In this document: in pieces, positions 39,432 to 47,212 of the stretch
Numbering within the stretch: the stretch's first letter is position 1
How the letters are laid out: every line of letters begins with the position of its first letter
DNA from: Caulobacter segnis
GTDB lineage: Bacteria > Pseudomonadota > Alphaproteobacteria > Caulobacterales > Caulobacteraceae
Direction of reading: 5' to 3'
DNA length: 64,000 nt
Assembly: GCF_029543125.1 (NCBI RefSeq)
Contig: NZ_JARQWW010000006.1
Span: forward strand, 1 to 64,000
Made by a program: the position numbers and the translations under genes
Notes under the pieces: generated by a model
What the model was told of the DNA's origin: nothing
The model's database searches: none
The model's input: the letters and a program-made list of their open reading frames with translations, nothing else

Positions 39432-42308
39432 CTAGCCCACCACCGCCTTCATCGCGGCGTGGGCGTCCTTCTGGGCCTTGGCGATCTTCGTCTTCAGGCC
39501 TTTCAGGTCCTTGGCGCCGCCGGCGCGGGCCAGCAGGGCCTGGAAGGGTTTGGGCTCCAGGGCCGGGTCGGCGTAGTCGTCCAGGGCCACCTTCAGCACC
39601 TGCTGCACGGCCTGCTGCAGGTCCCAAGCCTGCTCCAGCACGGTCAGGGCCTCGGCGTCCGCCAGGCCAGCCTCGCGCATGGCGGCCAAGCTGTCGGCGA
39701 TGTTCTGGTTCAGGGGGCCGCCGTCCGGCGCGTGGGCCAGCTGCAGGAACTGGGCGGCGAACTCGATGTCCACGAAGCCGCCCGGCCCCAGCTTCAGATC
39801 CCAGTCGCCCTTCTGCGGCTTTTCGCGGGCCACCAGGGCGCGCATCTCGCGCACCGCCCTCACCGTCGCCTTGCGATCACGCGGGCGGCGCAGGGCCGTC
39901 TCGACGGCGGCCTGGGCGTCGGCGGCGAAGGCCTCGCTGCTGGCCCAGACCACGCGGGCGCGGGTCATGGACATCAGCTCCCACACCTCCGCCTCCTCGG
40001 CATAGTAGCGGTCGAAGGACGACAGGCTCACCGCCACCGGTCCCTTGCTGCCCGTGGGGCGCAAGCGCATGTCGACCTCGTACAGGTCCCCCTCTGCCGT
40101 CGGCGCCGACAGGGCCGCGATCAGACGCTGGGTGAAGCGGCCGAAGAAGGTCTCCGCCCCCCAGCCCTTGGTCTCCGACATGGCGGCAGGATCGGCCGAG
40201 CGGTACAGGGTCATCAGGTCCAGGTCGGATCGCGCCGTCATCTCGCCGGAACCGCACTTGCCCAGGGCGATCACCGCCACCTCCCCGTCGGGAAAGGCGC
40301 CGCCCTGGCGCACGGTCTCGGCCATGGCGGCGGGGGCCAGGCCCCGGATCACCGCATGGGCCAGGTCGGCGAAGGCGTGGCCGCTGTCCGAGGCGCTGAC
40401 CGAACCGCTCATGACGCGGAAGCCGACTCGGAACGCCTGCTCCCGATAGAAGCGGCGCACCCGGTTCATGCCGCCCTCGAAATCCTCGAGGTTCAGCTGC
40501 GGCGCGGCGTCGATCTCGATGGCGCCGAAGAAGCTGGGGTCCAGCAGGGCGTCCAGCGCCGCCGGCCGCCGGGCGAGGGTCTGGGCCAGACGCGGAGCGA
40601 AGGCCATGACCTGCACGATCAGCTCGAACAGCTTCGGCTGCGCCAGGAACAGCGACTGGATCTGCACGCCCGAGGTCAGGCCGGCGAAGAAGTCGCTGAA
40701 CCGGTTGAAGGCCGCGTCGGGCGCCCCCGTGGCGTGGGCGGCGTCCAGCAGGCGCGGGCCCAGCCGGGTCAGCAGCTCGCGCCCCCGCTCCGTCCGCGTG
40801 GCCGCCACATGGCCGTGGTGCCAGCCCCGAATGGTCTGCGACACCCGCTCGGGGTTGGAGAAGCCCATGCGCTTCAGGGTCTCCAGCGTCGCCGGATCAT
40901 CCTCCACCCCGGTGAAGACCAGGCTGCCGAACTTGGAGGACAGCGCCTCCTCCCCCGCGAACAGCTTGCCGTAGCGGCGGTTCACGTCCTTCAGGAGACG
41001 GCCCACGGCGGCGTCGAAGCTGCGCAGGTTCGCCTGCCCCCACAGGGCGGCCACCTTCTTACGCTCGGCGTCGCTCTCCGGCAGCTTGTGGGTCTGCTCG
41101 TCCGCGATCATCTGCACCCGGTGCTCCAGCGCGCGCAGGTCGCGATAGGCCTGGGTCAGGGCGTCGCGGGTCTCGCGCTCCACCCGCCCTTCCTGGGTCA
41201 GGGCGTCCAGCGCCGTCAGGGTCCGCCGGCCCCGGAGGTTCGGCCGACGCCCGCCCAGGATCAGCTGTTGGGTCTGGACGAAGAACTCGATCTCGCGGAT
41301 GCCGCCGCGCCCCAGCTTCAGGTTCGCGCCCTTGGCGGTCAGGCGTTCATCCACCTTGTAGGCGTGGATCTGGCGCTTGATGGAATGGATGTCGGCGATG
41401 GCCGCGAAGTCCAGGTTCCGCCGCCAGATGAAGGGCTGCAGCCCCTTGATGTAGGCCTCGCCGCGCGGGATGTCGCCGGCCGCGCTGCGGGCCTTGATGT
41501 GGGCCGCCCGCTCCCAGTTCTGGCCGACGCTCTCGTAGTAATCCATGGCCGCGTCCACGGTCATGGCCGGCGGGGTCGAGGACGGGTCGGGTCGCAGCCT
41601 CAGGTCGATGCGGAAGACATAACCATCCGCCGTGCGGTCCTGAAGAATCTGCGCCGTGGCCTTGGCGATGCGGACGGTGACCGTCTCCATCTCCGCCCCT
41701 TCGGCCAGCAGCAGGGCCTCGGGCTCGTAGAAGATCGAGAAGTCGATGTCGGACGAATAGTTGAGCTCGAACGCCCCGTACTTGCCCATGGCGACGCAGA
41801 ACAGGCCCGGGACCGGCCCCGCCGCGCCCTGGCCCAGGGCGGTCAGGGTCCCGCGCTCCACCTCCGCCCGTGCGGCCAGCTTCAGGGCCGCCTGCAGCGT
41901 GGCGTCGGCGAACCGGGTCAGGCTGCCGGTCACCGCGTCCAGGTCCCAGACCCCGCCCAGGTCGGCCAGGGCCGTGGTCAGATGCAGGTCGGCCTTAAGA
42001 TGCCGCAGGCGCTCGCGGGCGGGCTCCAGCTCCAGGTCGCCGGCGGCCTCGGCCTCGGCGACGATGGCTTCGACCACCTTGGCCGGATCACCCTCCAGCG
42101 CCGCGCGCAGACTGGCCGGACGGCGCCGCGCCAGCCCCGCCAGATAGGGCGCGGCCGCGAACACCGGCGCCAGCGACGGCCAACCCGCCTCGAGCGAGGC
42201 GATCCAGCCGTCGACCGTGGCCGCCTTGGCCAGGATCTCATGGGTGCGCTCAGCGGCCTTGGCGTCGATCACCGGCCCGCAGGGTTGGATCAGCTCGACG
42301 AGTCTCAC
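39432..42308 (-). CDS. glnE: Bifunctional glutamine synthetase adenylyltransferase/adenylyl-removing enzyme
   Basis: This enzyme controls nitrogen assimilation by adding AMP to, or removing it from, glutamine synthetase in response to PII proteins. The 958-residue protein has two nucleotidyltransferase domains: the N-terminal one with AMGKYGAFELNYSSDIDFSI and the C-terminal one with ALGKCGSGEMTARSDLDLMT, each carrying the paired-Asp site, linked by the glutamate-ammonia ligase regulatory helical regions. The GTG start at 42308 overlaps the stop of the BrnA antitoxin frame by GTGA, so translation may be coupled to the toxin-antitoxin cassette. This is unusual for a core nitrogen gene. Confidence 0.95.
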   Translation of the reverse strand: MRLVELIQPCGPVIDAKAAERTHEILAKAATVDGWIASLEAGWPSLAPVFAAAPYLAGLARRRPASLRAALEGDPAKVVEAIVAEAEAAGDLELEPARERLRHLKADLHLTTALADLGGVWDLDAVTGSLTRFADATLQAALKLAARAEVERGTLTALGQGAAGPVPGLFCVAMGKYGAFELNYSSDIDFSIFYEPEALLLAEGAEMETVTVRIAKATAQILQDRTADGYVFRIDLRLRPDPSSTPPAMTVDAAMDYYESVGQNWERAAHIKARSAAGDIPRGEAYIKGLQPFIWRRNLDFAAIADIHSIKRQIHAYKVDERLTAKGANLKLGRGGIREIEFFVQTQQLILGGRRPNLRGRRTLTALDALTQEGRVERETRDALTQAYRDLRALEHRVQMIADEQTHKLPESDAERKKVAALWGQANLRSFDAAVGRLLKDVNRRYGKLFAGEEALSSKFGSLVFTGVEDDPATLETLKRMGFSNPERVSQTIRGWHHGHVAATRTERGRELLTRLGPRLLDAAHATGAPDAAFNRFSDFFAGLTSGVQIQSLFLAQPKLFELIVQVMAFAPRLAQTLARRPAALDALLDPSFFGAIEIDAAPQLNLEDFEGGMNRVRRFYREQAFRVGFRVMSGSVSASDSGHAFADLAHAVIRGLAPAAMAETVRQGGAFPDGEVAVIALGKCGSGEMTARSDLDLMTLYRSADPAAMSETKGWGAETFFGRFTQRLIAALSAPTAEGDLYEVDMRLRPTGSKGPVAVSLSSFDRYYAEEAEVWELMSMTRARVVWASSEAFAADAQAAVETALRRPRDRKATVRAVREMRALVAREKPQKGDWDLKLGPGGFVDIEFAAQFLQLAHAPDGGPLNQNIADSLAAMREAGLADAEALTVLEQAWDLQQAVQQVLKVALDDYADPALEPKPFQALLARAGGAKDLKGLKTKIAKAQKDAHAAMKAVVG

Positions 42309-42592
42309 GCGATTTTACGCGCGATGGCCTTTTTCAGCGTCTCGTCGATCCTGGTCTGCCATCCGGGACCGCTCGCCTTGAAGTGCTCTAGAACGTCCGG
42401 GCTCAAACGCAGGGAGACGGCCGCCTTGGTTGGCGCCTTCTGCGGGCCGCGGCGCTTGGTGTTCTTGAACAGGGCAAGGACTTCAGGAGGCAGGACTTCA
42501 TGTGGCGGCTTAGCGCGCGCAAAGTCCGATTCCGTCCATTCCGGATTCTCATCGTCGATGATGATTTCTTCGTCAGTCGGCTTCTGGGACAT
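42305..42592 (-). CDS. brnA: BrnA antitoxin from the internal start of the fused frame
   Basis: This 95-residue antitoxin starts MSQKPTDEEIIIDDENPEWT, the standard BrnA start. AAGGG lies 11 bases upstream of the internal ATG, so independent translation is likely. The C-terminal ribbon-helix-helix (KAAVSLRLSPDVLEHFKASG, WQTRIDETLKKAIARKIA) binds DNA and BrnT in this family. Its stop overlaps the glnE start. In BrnTA systems BrnA represses the operon together with BrnT. Confidence 0.75.
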   Translation of the reverse strand: MSQKPTDEEIIIDDENPEWTESDFARAKPPHEVLPPEVLALFKNTKRRGPQKAPTKAAVSLRLSPDVLEHFKASGPGWQTRIDETLKKAIARKIA

Positions 42593-42835
42593 AACGTCGA
42601 AACCCTTCATACGCGCCCGGCGAAGACTGATCGCCCTTACCTGCCCATCACGAAGCGTGAACACCAGACAGTGCGGCTCTTCATCAAGAAGGCCGAACCC
42701 TCGAAACCGCGCCTCGCCATAGTCCAGGCGATCGTCTGGAACGATCGCCAAGAGATCGATTTCCGATGCCCGAGACAGGGAGACGCCATGCTTCTGACGA
42801 TTGACCCTGTCCTTCTGCGCATCGAAGCTGAACAT
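42305..42835 (-). CDS. BrnT toxin and BrnA antitoxin joined in one reading frame
   Basis: One 176-residue frame contains a BrnT RNase-toxin domain (residues 1-81; FSFDAQKDRVNRQKHGVSLS, FGLLDEEPHCLVFTLRDG, VRAISLRRA) directly followed by a BrnA antitoxin (82-176; IIIDDENPEWTESDFARAKP, AAVSLRLSPDVLEHFKASGP ribbon-helix-helix tail). Normal brnT ends with an RRY-type tail. That tail is present one frame over (YEGFRRYVPEAD, stop at 42573) and would overlap brnA by 20 bp; one extra base near 42613-42617 restores it. So the fusion arose by a single-base loss or is a sequencing error. The internal ATG at 42592 can still make free BrnA. An operator-like palindrome abuts the start codon. Confidence 0.8.
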   Translation of the reverse strand: MFSFDAQKDRVNRQKHGVSLSRASEIDLLAIVPDDRLDYGEARFRGFGLLDEEPHCLVFTLRDGQVRAISLRRARMKGFDVMSQKPTDEEIIIDDENPEWTESDFARAKPPHEVLPPEVLALFKNTKRRGPQKAPTKAAVSLRLSPDVLEHFKASGPGWQTRIDETLKKAIARKIA

Positions 42836-42849
42836 ATTGTATCTACAAT
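42836..42849. promoter_or_regulatory. Palindromic operator of the brnTA operon
   Basis: Read on the minus strand, ATTGTA-GA-TACAAT ends immediately before the brnT ATG. It is a perfect 6-bp-arm palindrome, fitting autoregulation by BrnA. With a -10-like TACAAT touching the start codon, the transcript would have no or almost no leader. The histidine kinase stop lies 13 bp further upstream. Confidence 0.65.
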
Positions 42850-42862
42850 TTGAGAAAAGTCA

Positions 42863-44269
42863 TCAGCTCGCCGGCGGGATCACGAAGGCGACGCGCAGGC
42901 CGGGGCCGCGGCCGTCATATTCCCCCGCGCCTTCGGCCAGCTCGATGCGGCCGCCGTGCGCCGCCGCCACAGCCGAGACCAGCGACAAGCCGAGGCCCGC
43001 GCCCGGCTGGCTGCGGCTGCGCTCCAGGCGCACGAAGCGTTCGACCACGCGGGGGCGGTCGGACTCGGGCACGCCCGGCCCGTTGTCGGTCACCGAGAAC
43101 TCCACGTCGCCAGACGAACGCCGGCGCAGACGCAGCATGATCGCCCCGCCCTCCGGCGTGTACTTGATGGCGTTGTCGAGGATGTTGGCCAGGGCCTGGG
43201 CCATGAACTCGCGGTTGGCGTTGATGGCCAGGCCCGGCGTGATCTCCGCCTCGAAGGTCTGGTCCTTCTCCTCGGAGACGGCCTCGTAGAGCTCTGCCAT
43301 GTCCGAGGCCAGGTCAGCCGCGTCGAACAGTTGCGGGTCGGGCGCCGAGCCCGCCGCCTGCAGCCGGGCGATGGCCAGCACGGCGTTGAAGGTCTTCAGC
43401 ACCCCGTCGGTGTCCTCCAGCGCCTGCTCCAGCGCCTTCATGGGATCGCCCTTGCCGTTCTCGGCCTCGATCAGGGCCACCTCCACCCGCGCGCGCAGGC
43501 GGGTCAGGGGCGAGCGCAGGTCGTGGGCGATGGCGTCGCCCGCGTGGCGCAGGCCGCCCATCAGCCGCTCGATCCGGTCGAGCATGTCGTTCAGGCCCTC
43601 GGCCAGCTCGTCATACTCGTCGCGGGTGCCGCGGACCCGCGCGCGAGCCTTCAGGTCGCCGGAGCGGACAGCGTTCACCACCTCGGCCAAGCCGCCCATG
43701 CTGGCGCTGACGTTGCGGCTGATCAGGACGCCCCCCGCCAGGCCCAGCACGATCACCAGCGCCCCCGCGCCCCACAGGGCCCGGACGATCTTCATGACGT
43801 AGGACTCGGACTCGCCCACGTCGGCGCCCACGAACAGGATTTCGCCCTGGTCCAGGCGCACCTGATAGCCGCGCGCCGGGCGCTTCACCTCGGCCCCGTC
43901 CAGGTCGGTTTCGGTCAGGGTGAAGGTGGTCCACTTGTCCTTGGCGTCGCCGAAATCGGCCACCGGGCTCTCCTCGATGGAGCCCGACAGCCGCTTCCCG
44001 TCCGGCGTCATCAGCAGGTACAGGAACGGGCGCTCGCCCAGGGACCGCTCGACCAGGGTCTGGTTCAGGGCGTCGGCCCCGCCCAGGCGATAGGCCGCCT
44101 GAAGCGACTCCATCTCCCGGCTGATCTCCTTGTCCGCGCGGCGGTTCACCTCGCCGGCGGTGGCGATATAGATATAGCCGAGGAACGCCGCCGCCGCCGC
44201 CGCGAACAGCGCCAGGAACAGCAGCGTCAGCCGAAACGGCGTGGTGCGGAGAAGGCGCGGCAGGCGCAT
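42863..44269 (-). CDS. OmpR-partner sensor histidine kinase (EnvZ type)
   Basis: A 468-residue membrane kinase. TM1 is at about 12-33 (LTLLFLALFAAAAAAFLGYI), a periplasmic domain runs to about 150, TM2 is near 160-180 (ALWGAGALVIVLGLAGGVLI), then HAMP (MGGLAEVVNAVRSGDLKARA), HisKA with phospho-His in GDAIAHDLRSPLTRLRARVE, and HATPase_c (ANILDNAIKYTPEGG, VTDNGPGVP, GAGLGLSLVSAVAAAHGG). It follows its response regulator by 9 bp, and degP lies upstream of both, so an envelope-stress role is plausible. The brnTA cassette sits only 27 bp downstream. Confidence 0.92.
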   Translation of the reverse strand: MRLPRLLRTTPFRLTLLFLALFAAAAAAFLGYIYIATAGEVNRRADKEISREMESLQAAYRLGGADALNQTLVERSLGERPFLYLLMTPDGKRLSGSIEESPVADFGDAKDKWTTFTLTETDLDGAEVKRPARGYQVRLDQGEILFVGADVGESESYVMKIVRALWGAGALVIVLGLAGGVLISRNVSASMGGLAEVVNAVRSGDLKARARVRGTRDEYDELAEGLNDMLDRIERLMGGLRHAGDAIAHDLRSPLTRLRARVEVALIEAENGKGDPMKALEQALEDTDGVLKTFNAVLAIARLQAAGSAPDPQLFDAADLASDMAELYEAVSEEKDQTFEAEITPGLAINANREFMAQALANILDNAIKYTPEGGAIMLRLRRRSSGDVEFSVTDNGPGVPESDRPRVVERFVRLERSRSQPGAGLGLSLVSAVAAAHGGRIELAEGAGEYDGRGPGLRVAFVIPPAS

Positions 44270-44278
44270 AGCCCGCCC

Positions 44279-44950
44279 CTAGGCGTCCAGACGGTAGCCC
44301 GCCCCGCGGACCGTCTGCAGCATCGGACGGTCGAAGCCCTTGTCGATCTTCGAACGCAGACGCGAAATGTGGACGTCGATGACGTTGGTCTGGGGGTCGA
44401 AGTGATATTCCCAGACCTTCTCCAGCAGCATGGTGCGGGTCACCGACTGGCCGGCGTGGCGCATCATGAACTCCAGCAACTGGAATTCGCGCGGCTGCAG
44501 GTCGATCTCCGTGCCGGCGCGATGCACCGTGCGGGCGATCAGGTTCATCTCCAGCTCGCCCACCTTCAGGGTGGTCGCCACGGCGCCGGTCTCGCGGCGG
44601 CGCGACAGGGCCTCAACCCGGGCGGTCAGCTCGGCGAAGGCGTAGGGCTTGACCAGATAGTCGTCGGCGCCGGCCTTCAGGCCGACCACGCGGTCGTCGA
44701 TCTCGCCCAGGGCCGACAGGAACAGCACCGGGGTGCCGTCGCCTTCGCGGCGCAGGGTCTCCACGACCTCCACCCCGTTCATCTTGGGCATCATGCGGTC
44801 GACGATCAGCACGTCGAACTCGCCGTCTCGGGCGGCTTTCAGGCCTTCCTCGCCGTCGGGCGCGTGCAGACACTCGTAGCCGGCGTCGGTCAGGCCGCGC
44901 TTCATGGCGTCGGCCGCCTCCAGATCGTCCTCGATGATCAGGATACGCAT
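44279..44950 (-). CDS. OmpR/PhoB-family response regulator
   Basis: A 223-residue DNA-binding regulator. The receiver (1-120) has acidic residues in MRILIIEDDLEAAD, phospho-acceptor Asp51 in FDVLIVDRMMPKMNG, and Lys in DDYLVKPYAFAEL. The C-terminal winged helix (about 128-223) has EIDLQPREFQLLEFMMRHAG and VIDVHISRLRSKIDKGF. It is the first gene of the two-component pair, 9 bp before its kinase, and 94 bp downstream of degP in the same direction. Confidence 0.94.
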   Translation of the reverse strand: MRILIIEDDLEAADAMKRGLTDAGYECLHAPDGEEGLKAARDGEFDVLIVDRMMPKMNGVEVVETLRREGDGTPVLFLSALGEIDDRVVGLKAGADDYLVKPYAFAELTARVEALSRRRETGAVATTLKVGELEMNLIARTVHRAGTEIDLQPREFQLLEFMMRHAGQSVTRTMLLEKVWEYHFDPQTNVIDVHISRLRSKIDKGFDRPMLQTVRGAGYRLDA

Positions 44951-45044
44951 GCTTGGAGCCCCCCAGTGCTCGACAGTCGCCCCGGCGATCCCCTCGCCGC
45001 AATGATTTCGGCGCGGAGGCGACTCACCTCCGCGCCGACGAAGT

Positions 45045-46613
45045 TTAGTTCGTAATCTTCAAGGGCAGGTAGAGGGCGCGGCCCTGCCGAACCACACCGA
45101 GCAGAACGCTGGTGCGGTTGGCCTTGCGCGCGGCGTCCACCGCCGAGGAGACTTCCGACGCCGAGGTCACAGCGCGGGTGTTGACGCTGGTGATCACGTC
45201 GCCGCGACGCAGGCCCAGTTCGCCGGCGTTGGAGTTGGCGGTCACGCTGTCCACGGCCACGCCGCGCACATTGGCGTCCAGGTTGAAGCGGCGGCGCGCC
45301 GCGTCGTCCAGCGGCACCAGCTGCATGCCCAGCACCGCCTGGCCGGCGGACGGAGTGTTCGGCGTGGCGCGGCCCTGGCCCGAACCGTCGCCGTCGGTGG
45401 AGGCGTTCAGCTCGCTTTCCGACGGCCGGGTGCCCGAGCGGACGTTGACCTTGGTGCGCTTGCCGTCGCGGATGACGTCCAGGCCGATGTTCTCGCCCGG
45501 CTTGGCCTTGGCCACTTCGCGGGTCAGCTCGCCGTTCGACTTGATGTCGACGCCGTTGACCGCCGTGACCACGTCGCCCGGCTTCAGGCCGCCGCGCTCG
45601 GCGGGGCCGCCCGGCACCAGGTCGGCGATGATCGCGCCGCGCTGGTCGCCCATGCCTTGCGCTTCCGCCATCTCGGCGGTGAAGGCCTGGATGGTGGCGC
45701 CGATATAGCCGCGGGTGACCTTGCCGCCGCTGATCAATTGCTTGGACACGCTCTCGACCAGATCGGCGGGGATGGCGAAGCCGATGCCCACGGAACCGCC
45801 CGACGGCGAGAAGATCGCCGTGTTCACGCCGATGACCCGGCCATAGATGTCGAAGGTCGGGCCGCCCGAGTTGCCCCGGTTGATCGGCGCGTCGATCTGG
45901 ATGAAGTCGACGAAGTTCTCGCCGATGTCGCGGCCGTAGGCGCTGATGATGCCGGCGGTCGCCGTGCCGCCCAGGCCGAACGGGTTGCCGATGGTGATGA
46001 CCCAGTCGCCCACGCGGGGCTTGGCGGCGTTCTCGAAGCTGACGAAGGGATACTTCTCGCCCGACTTGCCCTGCACTTTCAGCACGGCGATGTCGGTGCC
46101 CTCGTCACGGCCGACGATGGTGGCCTTCAGCTCCTTGCCGTCCTTCAGGGTGACGGTGATCTCCTCGGCGTTCTCGATCACGTGGTTGTTGGTGACCACG
46201 TAGCCGTCTTCCGAGATGAAGAAGCCCGAACCCGAGGACTGCTGGCGCGGCAGGCGCGGCTGGCCCTGCTGGGTCTGGCCTTCGCCCTCTTCGTTGTTCT
46301 CGCCCTGCGGCTGCTGCGGCAGCAGGCCGAAGGGCAGGCCCGGAATGCGCTGGGCCAGGGTGCGCGGATCGGCGCGCGAGGTCACGTCGATGGAGACCAC
46401 CGCCGGCGACACCTGTTCGAAGATGTCGGCGAAGGACATCGGCGCGCCCGGGGGCGGCGCGAAGATCGGCGTGGTGGCGGACGTCCTCATCAACACCGGT
46501 CGCGAGTCTGCGTTGGCGGGGGCCATCCGAAAGCCCACGCCAGCCAGGGCTGCGCAGGCCACGCCCGCGCCCGCCACGGCGCCCACGATCATTCCGGTCT
46601 TCCTTGCGGCCAT
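45045..46613 (-). CDS. degP: Periplasmic serine protease/chaperone of the DegP/HtrA family (Do type)
   Basis: This protease degrades or refolds misfolded envelope proteins. Of 522 residues, the N-terminal ~25 are a signal or anchor segment (MIVGAVAGAGVACAALAGVG). The trypsin-like domain has the full catalytic triad: His144 (VVTNNHVIENAEE), Asp174 (EGTDIAVLKV) and Ser249 (INRGNSGGPTFD). Two PDZ domains follow (about 285-375 and 420-510; RGGLKPGDVVTAVNGVDIKS; GELGLRRGDVITSVNTRAV). A low-complexity Gln/Glu/Gly loop at 100-125 resembles the regulatory LA loop. Together with the downstream two-component pair it suggests an envelope-stress cluster. Confidence 0.95.
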   Translation of the reverse strand: MAARKTGMIVGAVAGAGVACAALAGVGFRMAPANADSRPVLMRTSATTPIFAPPPGAPMSFADIFEQVSPAVVSIDVTSRADPRTLAQRIPGLPFGLLPQQPQGENNEEGEGQTQQGQPRLPRQQSSGSGFFISEDGYVVTNNHVIENAEEITVTLKDGKELKATIVGRDEGTDIAVLKVQGKSGEKYPFVSFENAAKPRVGDWVITIGNPFGLGGTATAGIISAYGRDIGENFVDFIQIDAPINRGNSGGPTFDIYGRVIGVNTAIFSPSGGSVGIGFAIPADLVESVSKQLISGGKVTRGYIGATIQAFTAEMAEAQGMGDQRGAIIADLVPGGPAERGGLKPGDVVTAVNGVDIKSNGELTREVAKAKPGENIGLDVIRDGKRTKVNVRSGTRPSESELNASTDGDGSGQGRATPNTPSAGQAVLGMQLVPLDDAARRRFNLDANVRGVAVDSVTANSNAGELGLRRGDVITSVNTRAVTSASEVSSAVDAARKANRTSVLLGVVRQGRALYLPLKITN

Positions 46614-46684
46614 TCTCGTCTCTTTCCTCGTCCCCGGTGTTCGGCCGGGATTTGTCTCGCAGAGAACCTAGGTGCGATGCCTCG

Positions 46685-46700
46685 GGGAGCAAAGGCTCCC
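46685..46700. promoter_or_regulatory. Hairpin in the degP leader region
   Basis: GGGAGC-AAAG-GCTCCC is a perfect 6-bp stem with a 4-base loop, 72 bp upstream of the degP start. A second longer stem around GCGAACG...CGTTCGT lies closer to the ccmH end and may terminate the ccm operon. Either could also be a degP leader structure. Confidence 0.4.
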
Positions 46701-46759
46701 GACGTAACTTTCCGACATGCGCGAACGGCGTTTTTGAGGCGCGTTCGTGTCAGTCCGTT

Positions 46760-47212
46760 TCAGTCATTGTCCAGCAAAGCTTTCAGGCGGGTTTCTTCTT
46801 CGGCGCTTAGCCCCTCGGCTTTCTTAGGCCGACGGCGCAGCAACCCGAACAGCAACGCTCCGCCGGCCAGCACGATCCCAAAAGGCGCGAGCCAAAGCAC
46901 CGCGTTTCCGGCTGAAAACGCCGGCTTCAGCAGCACGAACTCGCCATAACGCTCAACGAGGAAGCGTCGAATCTCATCATCGCTGCGGCCAGCGACGATT
47001 TCGCCTCGCACCACGCGCCGCAGGTCCACCGCCAGTTCGGCCTCGGAATCGTCGATCGACTCATTCTGGCAGACCAGGCAGCGCACCTCGCGGAACATCT
47101 CGCGGGCGCGGGCCTCCTGAGCCGGATCTTCCAGGCGTTCGGACGGATCGGAGGCCGCCGCCATGCACAGCACCGCGCCGATCACGGCGAAAAGGCGCGC
47201 CGCCGTCTTCAT
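46760..47212 (-). CDS. ccmH: Cytochrome c maturation thiol reductase subunit CcmH/CycL
   Basis: This membrane-anchored periplasmic protein reduces apocytochrome c cysteines for heme attachment. It has 150 residues: signal/anchor, then the redox motif CLVCQNESIDDSEAELAVDL with the CxxC pair, the three-helix thioredoxin-unlike fold, and a C-terminal membrane helix (VLWLAPFGIVLAGGALLFGL). It is the last gene of ccmI-E-F-H and overlaps ccmF by ATGA. Length matches alphaproteobacterial CycL. Confidence 0.95.
   Translation of the reverse strand: MKTAARLFAVIGAVLCMAAASDPSERLEDPAQEARAREMFREVRCLVCQNESIDDSEAELAVDLRRVVRGEIVAGRSDDEIRRFLVERYGEFVLLKPAFSAGNAVLWLAPFGIVLAGGALLFGLLRRRPKKAEGLSAEEETRLKALLDND

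Noticed and set aside
39414..42722. An 1102-residue plus-strand open frame opposite glnE
   Set aside because: Antisense shadow of glnE and the brnTA frame; low-complexity His/Gly/Gln/Arg composition and no motif.
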